Positions 24,357 to 31,330 of a DNA stretch of 64,000 nucleotides are shown piece after piece. Within the stretch, counting starts at the first letter, position 1; every line of letters starts with the position of its first letter. The DNA lies in contig JALHQH010000046.1 in assembly GCA_022842065.1 (NCBI GenBank), positions 34,187-98,186 on the forward strand, written 5' to 3'. Below the pieces are notes generated by a model. It did no database searches and had not been told where the DNA came from. It saw nothing but the letters and a program-made list of their open reading frames with translations. This stretch comes from Caldilineaceae bacterium. GTDB lineage: Bacteria; Chloroflexota; Anaerolineae; Caldilineales; Caldilineaceae. A program made the position numbers and the translations under genes.

Positions 24357-27047
24357 TTACGCCTCACTTGGCAATAGATAACTTTCTGCCTGCAGCCGAT
24401 ACAACCGGGCGTAATTACCATTTACTTTCAGCAATTCCATATGGGTGCCGTATTCGGTGATCTGCCCCCCTTCCAACACGGCAATGCAATCGGCCATGCG
24501 TACCGTGCTAAAGCGGTGGGAGATTAGTATACTCGTACGCGCATCAGTTAATTCGGCAAAATGGCTATATACTTCATATTCGGCTTGCGCGTCCAAGGCG
24601 GCGGTTGGTTCATCCAGGATCAGTAGATCGGCATTGCGCGTAAACATCCGTGCCGTGGCGACCTTCTGCCATTGGCCGCCAGAGAGATCAAAACCTTCGC
24701 CTGCTTCGGCAAACATGCGGCTCACTTCCGTCTCATAGCCGCGTGGCAAGCGCATGACATCCTCATGAATATGGGCCCGTTGTGCCGCCGTTTGAATCTG
24801 GTCCAGATTGTTGATCTGTGCTAGATTGCCCAAGCCGATATTCTCGCGAATGCTTAGATCATAACGCATAAAATCCTGAAAAATGGCACCAATCCGCTGT
24901 CGCAACTCATCCGGGTGAAATTCGCGGATGTCGATGCCATTCCATAAGATCTCGCCCTCTGTCGGATCATAAAGCCGGGTCAACAACTTGACCAGGGTGG
25001 TCTTCCCTGCGCCGTTGAGTCCCACCAGCGCCAGACAAGTGCCGGCTTGAATGGTCAGATTGACATTACGCAGCACCCACGGCTCCCCTTCATGGTAGCG
25101 AAAGGAAACGTGGCGCAATTCGAGCGTAGACGCAAGCGGCGGCACGGGTTGGGGCGCTGCCTTTACCGGCAATGCTGATGGCAGCGCGAGTAGATTTTGG
25201 AAATAGGAATGGAAGAGAACGCTTTCATTGAGAGCCGCTGTCCCAGAAATAACCCCATTTAACGCTTCTTGTACAGCGGCAACGGCGCTGACATAAAGGG
25301 TAATATCGCCCAAGGTAAGCCGCCCAGCAAAGGCTTCCATCACAATAAAGATAAAGGTCGCCGTGGCTACTCCGCTACTCAGCAGACTTAGCCCGGACTC
25401 CCAACGTAGTTCTCGGTGTTCGAGCGCACGCTCGGCCTTATGAACTTGTTTATAGAGGGCAATCAATTGATCAAGAAAGTGCTGTCCCAGCCCAAAGAGG
25501 CGTACTTCCTTCACGGCCTGCACGTCGGCGAGCAAAAATTCATAATAAAACTTGCGTCGCTCAGCGGTGCTTATACTGAACGCCAAACTAAAGCGTTGTT
25601 GTCCCAAGTGGAGCTGTGTTAGTAGTTGGGGCAACGCCGCCAACAGGACCAAGCTTGCCAGTGTAGGATTAAAGGTAAAGAGCACGCCAATAAAACTGAG
25701 CAGTGTGACCAAGCTTTGGATTGATGGTGTTAAGATCTGTAAGGTTTGGCCGAAACTAGAATCTGCTCCTTGTTGCGCAAGCCGAATCGTGTCATAAATT
25801 TTAGGATTCTCAAAGTGCGCAATCCCAAGAAAACTGTTGATCTTTTGGTAGACGCTTGTTTCAACCAGTACTGTCAGCCGCCGCCCTAGCTCAGCATTTA
25901 GGTATTGATTGATGTTTGGCAAAATTGCTATAGCTGTCGTTACGGCTGCTTGTGCGGCCAATAACCAAATGAATGACCCAGTGCTTATCGCCACATCGCC
26001 GGCTAAGCGAATAGCTAGCCAGTCAAATAGCACTTTGATTATCCATGCGCTTGCTAGCGGAAGTAAGCCTTGGAGCACTGTAATTAAAATGCTCCCGATT
26101 GTGGCCGATGGATATGCTTGCCAGACCAAACTCAGCATTTGAATAATTGATTTCACGGCGCGGATAATAAAAATTTGCGTTGGCTCATGCCCTCGGTTGC
26201 CAATGGGTGTACCTGGCTCTCCCTCCCTCCCATTTCCCCCGAACGGAAGGGTTAACCTTGCGTTCATAGCGTTTGGAAAATCTTGACTGTCCTGAAATTT
26301 TTTATTCGAATATTGTCCTAGCTCTGGTTGTGCTTCTGTGGACGGTTGAAATTTAACCATTGATTGAGCTGGATTGGGTTCTATCGCTCGTCGCCTCCCA
26401 TTTGGCTCTAGGGGGGAGTGTAACCCAGGGGGCAACGCCTGTCGATCAACACGCTCATCTTCTGTTATGTCTAGCTGCCACGCATTAACTGAGCCCTCTT
26501 CTAGATCAGCAACAGCTAGCTCAGTAAGATCATTTGCTCGGCGTGGTAATTTGGCAATGATAATGCCATCAATCAAGCTTAAGGGGATCGGTCCCTGCAG
26601 CACAGAATCAACGCTGAGTGTACTATCACCTTTGATAAATCCATGATTTTGGGGAATATGCCAGGTTAAATTGCCATTCTCATCATAACGATTTTGCAAC
26701 TCATCCGCAGCTCTCTGCCGTATGTTCTGGTCCAAGCTCGCTGGGGGAATGACTACTATGTCATGGGGGAGACCGATCAGACGCTTGATCATCAGATCAG
26801 TCGTTATGTGCGCAGACAAGTTTAGGTGGCTCGCTCTCTGATCTCGCACCGCGATCTGATGCTTAATGACGACGATCTGGTTCTTGCGTAACCACCGTGT
26901 CGGCCAGTGGCGCACCGCTAGGAGCCGGTCGCCTGTTATAAAGGTGGGCTCCATGCTGCTACCATTTATAGTAATAATAGTTAGGAAACGACGGCAGAGA
27001 AAGATAGCAAGCAGTAGGCAGCCGCATAGCACAAGCGTAACAGCCAT
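24357..27047 (-). CDS. S26 signal peptidase fused to ABC exporter
   Basis: 896 residues in one uninterrupted frame, ATG 27047 behind GGAG. Residues 1-170 form a type I (S26) signal peptidase: membrane anchor 1-25, catalytic Ser31 in GSSMEPTF, catalytic Lys88 in MIKRLIGLPHD, and the FIKGDSTLSVDS box (137-148). A polar linker (about 170-300) leads to a six-helix ABC exporter membrane domain (about 300-620), then a nucleotide-binding domain with GLNGAGKTT, DLSGGQWQK and LLILDEPTAALDAQ. Bacteriocin exporters commonly carry a C39 peptidase in this position; an S26 peptidase there is unusual. With a precursor peptide 410 bp upstream that holds an A-x-A site, it probably cleaves and exports that peptide at the membrane. 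Confidence 0.92.
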   Translation of the reverse strand: MAVTLVLCGCLLLAIFLCRRFLTIITINGSSMEPTFITGDRLLAVRHWPTRWLRKNQIVVIKHQIAVRDQRASHLNLSAHITTDLMIKRLIGLPHDIVVIPPASLDQNIRQRAADELQNRYDENGNLTWHIPQNHGFIKGDSTLSVDSVLQGPIPLSLIDGIIIAKLPRRANDLTELAVADLEEGSVNAWQLDITEDERVDRQALPPGLHSPLEPNGRRRAIEPNPAQSMVKFQPSTEAQPELGQYSNKKFQDSQDFPNAMNARLTLPFGGNGREGEPGTPIGNRGHEPTQIFIIRAVKSIIQMLSLVWQAYPSATIGSILITVLQGLLPLASAWIIKVLFDWLAIRLAGDVAISTGSFIWLLAAQAAVTTAIAILPNINQYLNAELGRRLTVLVETSVYQKINSFLGIAHFENPKIYDTIRLAQQGADSSFGQTLQILTPSIQSLVTLLSFIGVLFTFNPTLASLVLLAALPQLLTQLHLGQQRFSLAFSISTAERRKFYYEFLLADVQAVKEVRLFGLGQHFLDQLIALYKQVHKAERALEHRELRWESGLSLLSSGVATATFIFIVMEAFAGRLTLGDITLYVSAVAAVQEALNGVISGTAALNESVLFHSYFQNLLALPSALPVKAAPQPVPPLASTLELRHVSFRYHEGEPWVLRNVNLTIQAGTCLALVGLNGAGKTTLVKLLTRLYDPTEGEILWNGIDIREFHPDELRQRIGAIFQDFMRYDLSIRENIGLGNLAQINNLDQIQTAAQRAHIHEDVMRLPRGYETEVSRMFAEAGEGFDLSGGQWQKVATARMFTRNADLLILDEPTAALDAQAEYEVYSHFAELTDARTSILISHRFSTVRMADCIAVLEGGQITEYGTHMELLKVNGNYARLYRLQAESYLLPSEA

Positions 27048-27072
27048 ATCACAATCTCCAATATAAGCAGGT

Positions 27073-27108
27073 CACCTTCCTAGTAGTTAGAAGCTTATTA
27101 GGAAGGTG
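27073..27108 (-). promoter_or_regulatory. Hairpin between peptide and exporter genes
   Basis: A perfect 10-bp stem (CACCTTCCTA at 27073-27082 with TAGGAAGGTG at 27099-27108), loop 16 nt, 25 bp upstream of the exporter start. There is no T-tract. It could lower read-through or protect the upstream transcript, so that the precursor peptide is made in excess over the exporter. Confidence 0.5.
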
Positions 27109-27189
27109 TATGAAACTTTCGCTATGTTCTATCGCAGATAACGAAATACATTCTTGTTGTCGGCTGCCCTGTTATACAACGGTAAGTGA

Positions 27190-27219
27190 ATCTCTATCCA
27201 TGGGCCAGGTGCGTAACTC
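27190..27219 (+). repeat. 30-bp inverted repeat, left arm
   Basis: Begins ATCTCTATCCATGGGCCAGG and continues to 27219. It matches the reverse complement of 27745-27774 at 29 of 30 positions. The two arms enclose a 525-bp segment that includes the family I element and the precursor peptide gene. Confidence 0.85.
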
Positions 27220-27272
27220 TAGTTGCGATCGGTTGAAGTCCCTTGAAGCGGAAGACGGTCTTTCGGGTATCG

Positions 27273-27358
27273 CTAAAGTGCGGTTATTTTGAAAACAATA
27301 GCAGCAATTGCGTTTATCAGCGCAAAGAAATATCGTTTTCAAATAGAGCACACTTTAG
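27273..27358. repeat. 86-bp palindromic element, family I copy B
   Basis: Same length and same ends as the copy at 11528-11613 (left CTAAAGTGCGGTTATTTTG, right arm read in reverse CTAAAGTGTGCTCTATTTG), with an unrelated centre of about 38 bp. No target-site duplication is obvious. It sits in the 410-bp gap between the precursor peptide and the exporter. Confidence 0.85.
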
Positions 27359-27457
27359 GTGTAGCGCCATTGTATCGTGCTAGATTGTGCCGTTAGGAAG
27401 AACGACACATGCGCGTTCCATGTAGTCAAAAATAATCGATTTCAATACAACCACCAT

Positions 27458-27709
27458 TTAGCAATAGCGCCACGTAACGCAACGTCGTTGGTAAATCTGG
27501 CGGTTGCCACGGTAACAGTATCGGTAGATCATCCGCCACCATCGCCACCGGCGAAAGCAACAGTACGCCGACCAATACCAGACCGTGCAACTAGTTGCCT
27601 CTGCTGTCTCCTGTGGCAAGATGCGGTTAAGCAGTTGATCCGCGATATTGGCAAGCGCGCCAGACTGTTCCGCCAACTTATTGAACAGTTTGTCAGTGAA
27701 GTTGTGCAT
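27458..27709 (-). CDS. Cys-rich cationic precursor peptide (candidate bacteriocin/RiPP)
   Basis: 83 residues, ATG 27709 with an excellent AAGGAG 8 bases upstream. Residues 1-38 look like a leader: amphipathic helix (FTDKLFNKLAEQSGALANIA, in part) ending in LPQETAEA, whose A36-E-A38 is a signal peptidase A-x-A site. Residues 39-83 form a very unusual core with Cys at 41, 50, 51, 65, 77 and 83, ten Arg, seven Tyr, six Trp and no acidic residue. I know no named family. Its neighbours are thiol-redox proteins upstream and a signal-peptidase/ABC exporter downstream, all on the same strand. It is most likely a secreted, disulfide-bonded cationic peptide with antimicrobial or signalling activity. 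Confidence 0.78.
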   Translation of the reverse strand: MHNFTDKLFNKLAEQSGALANIADQLLNRILPQETAEATSCTVWYWSAYCCFRRWRWWRMIYRYCYRGNRQIYQRRCVTWRYC

Positions 27710-27744
27710 TATTTATCTCCTTGAGCGTATCCAGATTCAGCGAT

Positions 27745-27774
27745 GAGTTACGCACCTGGCCCATGAATAGAGAT
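27745..27774 (-). repeat. 30-bp inverted repeat, right arm
   Basis: Reverse-complement partner of 27190-27219 with one mismatch. It lies in the leader of the precursor peptide gene, 35 bp upstream of its start codon. On its own strand it encodes an ATG followed by GQVRNSS, the same seven codons as the left arm reads on the plus strand. Confidence 0.85.
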
Positions 27775-27802
27775 ACAAATCGCGTTAGTACTATGGTTGA
27801 TA

Positions 27803-28357
27803 CTATGCTGCCCAGGCTTGGGTTAACTGCTCCCATTCTGGGCCCAACATGCCAGTCGCTTCGACTTTGCTTTCTCGATTTAGCATACAGAAAAAGGGGG
27901 TCCCTGGTGCTTTGTAGTCATTCGCAAAGGGATTACTTTCAAAAGGGGCAATTAGTACGGGGAGTGCGATATTATATTTTTTTATAAAGGTCTCCGTTTC
28001 CGCCTTGTCACCCTCTGTGTTGACTAAGATCATTTCGACACCGGCTGCCTTCGCTTTGGGGGCCAAGCGGTTCAGAGTCGGTAACTCTTCCACACAGGGT
28101 GAACAACTTGGCGCGACAAAAATGAAGGAAACCGCCTGACGTGCATAATGCGCCAGCGAAACAATCTCCCCAGTCAAAGTTTCTGCGTGGAAGTCTGGGG
28201 CCGGTGTGCCAATTTCCAGCCCCTCTTGCATGGCTGGAAATTGGGCTATTTCTTTTGACATCCGGTTGAAACGTCGAATTAGGCCCACGGTTAATAGCAG
28301 GTTCAACAGTACGAAGATCCAAAGCAAAATCAAGCTGATCCACATGATCGACGACAT
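27803..28357 (-). CDS. Membrane-anchored TlpA/MauD-like thiol protein
   Basis: 184 residues from ATG 28357, preceded by AAAGGAGGG; the longer frame to 28408 lacks such a site. An N-terminal helix (ISLILLWIFVLLNLLLTVGL, 7-26) anchors a thioredoxin-fold domain that begins at GTPAPDFHAETLTG and contains the redox pair C85-S-P-C88 in APSCSPCVEEL. MauD and related proteins place or reshuffle disulfides in secreted proteins. It starts 16 bp after the MauE-like gene and ends 93 bp before the Cys-rich peptide, which makes the peptide core its probable substrate outside the membrane. Confidence 0.88.
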   Translation of the reverse strand: MSSIMWISLILLWIFVLLNLLLTVGLIRRFNRMSKEIAQFPAMQEGLEIGTPAPDFHAETLTGEIVSLAHYARQAVSFIFVAPSCSPCVEELPTLNRLAPKAKAAGVEMILVNTEGDKAETETFIKKYNIALPVLIAPFESNPFANDYKAPGTPFFCMLNRESKVEATGMLGPEWEQLTQAWAA

Positions 28358-28373
28358 CAAATTTATCCCTCCT

Positions 28374-28892
28374 TTAATTCGTTTCAAACAATTGATAGAT
28401 CTCACCAAGTTGTGTCCAGATCAACACAAAGGCGATAGCCGCAAAGCCGATGATGACAAGCGTTAGTTGTGACAGTTGATTACTGGTGATCGCTTGTTGG
28501 TCAAGCCCTAGACCTGCTCCGGCGCAAACTAATAATCCGGCATTACGAACAAGATCTAGAGATGTAACCGGTGTTTGACTGCTGCCGAAGCAGTGGCAAG
28601 GGATCTGGAGCTTCCGTTGCAAAACTGTGATCAATACCAGCGAGAAAAGTAAGAGTAACGCAGCACTTAACCGAAACGCTGCTGTTGGCCATCGAAAGAG
28701 CAAGACGACAACCAGCAATTCACTTAAGCTGAAAACTACGGCACTAAAGGGAACTAAGAACGCTGGAAGTAGCCGATAATTGTGCATTGCGCCAATAAAG
28801 TTACGGAAGTCTAATAATTTTGTGATGAACGCAACGGTAAAGGAAAACCCAATCACAACCTGACAAAAGGTGAATATATAGGCCGCAATCAC
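28374..28892 (-). CDS. MauE/DoxX-like redox membrane protein
   Basis: 172 residues from a GTG at 28892 with AAGGAAG upstream. Four hydrophobic segments are visible (about 4-25, 47-66, 73-91, 140-160). The family marker IPCHCFGSS (C99, C101) follows the third helix, as in MauE/DoxX-like proteins, which pass reducing or oxidising equivalents across the membrane to a partner thioredoxin-like protein. The partner here is the TlpA/MauD-like gene 16 bp downstream. It is the first recognisable gene of the peptide export island. Confidence 0.85.
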   Translation of the reverse strand: MIAAYIFTFCQVVIGFSFTVAFITKLLDFRNFIGAMHNYRLLPAFLVPFSAVVFSLSELLVVVLLFRWPTAAFRLSAALLLLFSLVLITVLQRKLQIPCHCFGSSQTPVTSLDLVRNAGLLVCAGAGLGLDQQAITSNQLSQLTLVIIGFAAIAFVLIWTQLGEIYQLFETN

Positions 28893-29319
28893 AGTCTATC
28901 TTCCTTTGGCAATGTTAAATTGATAACCGTTTGAACCCGTGTTGAATAATGGTCGGCAATTGTGGAGAAACTGTTTCATCAGCAGTGAAAGCTGGTATGC
29001 GACAAAACCAATGTGGTGCGTGCATGGTGTGAACGCTAGCGCTGCGCTGCTCAAACCAAGTGCTGATTGGACATTATTGTAGATCTGCTGGTAAGGATGC
29101 GTGTCGATAAGGTTGCCGCAGTCCTTAAGAAAAATTGAAAAAGCCAACAATTGCCATATGACAAGAAATGTGTGCTATAATGGTGAGTGCTTACCTCGTC
29201 TTCAGCCACAGTGGTGATATTGTCATGGCGTATCAACAAATACCATTTTTTATTAAATCATATTCTCTGTTGCGTTTGCTGCGCTGATAAGTTGCACTTA
29301 CTTCAAGGAAATATTGCAG
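28893..29319. other. Divergent intergenic region
   Basis: 427 bp between the MauE-like gene (leftward) and the NACHT gene (rightward). The NACHT promoter is visible at 29151-29181. I found no consensus promoter for the leftward operon. An 84-codon minus-strand frame (29150-28896) begins at TTG without a ribosome binding site and shows no family similarity. Confidence 0.5.
29151..29181 (+). promoter_or_regulatory. Promoter of the NACHT gene
   Basis: TTGCCA (29151-29156), 19-bp spacer, TATAAT (29176-29181) within TGTGCTATAAT. The -10 is perfect and extended; the spacer is slightly long. It gives a leader of about 130 nt before ATG 29320. Confidence 0.6.
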
Positions 29320-31326
29320 ATGACTACGCACCCCGAATTTGCCAGACTGCTACGGCACCAGTTGACTGTCACTGATCGTAATGCCCGCTGGTTATCGCAG
29401 CAGCTTCAACTCCACCCCAGCACTGTCGCACGCTGGCTAAACGATGAAACTAGACCAAATACACCGGAAACAGTCAGCGCAATCGCGCGTGTTCTGGCTA
29501 TGCAACCTGCTGAACAACAGCAACTGCTTGCCGCTGCAGGCTATGGTTATACTGACCCGGCGTTGCCACCTGTCTCGACTGTGCTACTCATTCCTGATCA
29601 CCGCCAATCGAGTCTTGATCGTTATTTGAATCGGCTCCTTGGTAAGTGCAATCTACTGCCATGGGAGCTACTTAATCCCCATTATGGCTCTGCCGAAACC
29701 GCCGAAAAATTTGGCCTGATCGATCTCTACACGGCACTAGACGTTGTTGAATTGCGCAAAGTGTCAGAAGGGGGGGCATTGCTGCGTAACTGCCAAAGTG
29801 GGCAACGGCTGCCTGTGCAGAAAGTTGTCAAGGACGTGAAACGTTTGCTCATCCTGGGCGAGCCAGGATCAGGCAAAACAACCCTTATTTGCTATTTGGC
29901 TTATCGCTTTGGGCAGATCAATTTAGCCCAAAATGCAGACACACCGCCGGCAAGCAGTGCAGGTGGTTTACTGCCTGTCATCGTCGAATGTCCACGCTTG
30001 GCCGCTTTTGCACAAGAGCGATCACTGCAAAGTGGTGATGTACACCTATTTCAAGGCTACTTAGCTTTCCGTTTAGCGTATGAACATCAAAAAGATTTCT
30101 GGTTACAATTACAAAATGTGCTAGAGTCACAAGCGCAAGCGTTACTCTTACTTTTTGATGGCTTAGATGATGTGCCTACTCCTCAACGCACACTGATTAT
30201 TGAAATGATCAACGACCTTTGCCAGCATTATGCACAACATCAATATATTGTCACCTGTCGTCCCTATGCGTATCTGGGGCAGCCGGTGCTGTTGTGCGGT
30301 TTTCATCAGGTCAGCTTAGCACCTTTTAGTCCAGAACAGATCGAGCGCTTTGTGCAAAATTGGTATTACCGCCTTGTACAGCAAGGCCGCTTGCACGCCG
30401 AAGATGCGCAGCAACGCCACGAAAGTCTGCAACGCGCCTTGCAATCGTCCAACTTAGGCACACTGGCGGCCCGGCCGCTGCTGCTGACCGCAATCATCCA
30501 ATGGCACACGTTTGTCGGACAATTGGCGGAAGATCATTGCCGGTTTTATGCCGAGATCATCGATTTGTTATTGGTACGGTGGGAGATGCGCGCAGGGCGC
30601 CGAAATTCGCTGTCGACCTATCGCGCAATTGCTGACTTAAAAATGGGTGATATCAAAGCTGTATTACAGTATGTGGCGTTCCAGATCCACTCACAACAGC
30701 AATCCCCATCCAGTGCAATGCCAAGAATGGGTGAGGTTGATGAAGCGGTGCTCCGTAAATGGATTGCGTCTTATTTGTCGGATGACTGGAATAAGGCGGG
30801 TTTTTTTATCGACTTTGTCTGTGAACGAGTCGGGTTATGGGTGCAATCCGACGTTGAGGTTTACACCGTCCTCCACCGTTCTTTGCAGGAGTTTCTTGCT
30901 GCCGCTTACTTAGTTTCAATGGCTGATTATCCAACGGAAGCCAGCCATCGTGTGCGTGAGAATATAAATCACTGGCGCGAGGTCTTTTTGCTTTCGATCA
31001 ATCAAGCGCGGACGGGGCAGGCGATTGCCGCCTTAAATGCCCTTTGTCCAGGTGACTTGGGCCAAGAGGTGCTGCCTGAACAGTGGCGCTATGCATTGTT
31101 GGCAGGCAAAGCCTTACACCAAATCGGGCGATCGGAAATTGGCCGAGCAGAAATTGAACGACAGGAAGCCGGCCGTGTTTTACGAAACCGGGTTTATGGC
31201 TGGCTGTCGTGTGCCATTAACCAAGAATACTTTCTCTCACCGTTTGAACTTGCAGATGCACAGCAGATCGTTGCCGATCTAATGGGACAGCCTAAGGGTC
31301 CTGTTCGCCCTGTTGTTTCGCGCTGA
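29320..31326 (+). CDS. XRE-NACHT STAND ATPase
   Basis: 668 residues from ATG 29320 with AAGGAA at 29305-29310; a TTG six bases earlier is less well spaced. The N-terminal helix-turn-helix (about 5-60: LSQQLQLHPSTVARWLND) is of XRE type. The NACHT ATPase follows, with GEPGSGKTT (180-188), Walker B LLLLFDGLDD and an R-P-Y motif (VTCRPYAYLG). After it come the helical arm of STAND proteins and a short alpha-rich end; the WD40, TPR or FGE-sulfatase sensor that often follows this architecture is absent. Bacterial NACHT proteins include antiphage defence proteins and regulators. Divergent placement beside the peptide island leaves open that it controls that operon through its HTH. Confidence 0.87.
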   Translation: MTTHPEFARLLRHQLTVTDRNARWLSQQLQLHPSTVARWLNDETRPNTPETVSAIARVLAMQPAEQQQLLAAAGYGYTDPALPPVSTVLLIPDHRQSSLDRYLNRLLGKCNLLPWELLNPHYGSAETAEKFGLIDLYTALDVVELRKVSEGGALLRNCQSGQRLPVQKVVKDVKRLLILGEPGSGKTTLICYLAYRFGQINLAQNADTPPASSAGGLLPVIVECPRLAAFAQERSLQSGDVHLFQGYLAFRLAYEHQKDFWLQLQNVLESQAQALLLLFDGLDDVPTPQRTLIIEMINDLCQHYAQHQYIVTCRPYAYLGQPVLLCGFHQVSLAPFSPEQIERFVQNWYYRLVQQGRLHAEDAQQRHESLQRALQSSNLGTLAARPLLLTAIIQWHTFVGQLAEDHCRFYAEIIDLLLVRWEMRAGRRNSLSTYRAIADLKMGDIKAVLQYVAFQIHSQQQSPSSAMPRMGEVDEAVLRKWIASYLSDDWNKAGFFIDFVCERVGLWVQSDVEVYTVLHRSLQEFLAAAYLVSMADYPTEASHRVRENINHWREVFLLSINQARTGQAIAALNALCPGDLGQEVLPEQWRYALLAGKALHQIGRSEIGRAEIERQEAGRVLRNRVYGWLSCAINQEYFLSPFELADAQQIVADLMGQPKGPVRPVVSR

Positions 31327-31330
31327 TAAT

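Noticed and set aside
27110..27292. 60-codon plus-strand frame with AGGAAGGT before its ATG and a CCxxxC motif
   Set aside because: The apparent ribosome binding site is the arm of the hairpin at 27073-27108, and the frame runs through the 30-bp repeat and into the family I element. Not supported as a second precursor peptide, though the shared ATG-GQVRNSS reading with the other arm is noted.
28896..29150. 84-codon minus-strand frame directly upstream of the MauE-like gene
   Set aside because: TTG start, no ribosome binding site, no family similarity; the tail merely covers the binding site of the next gene.
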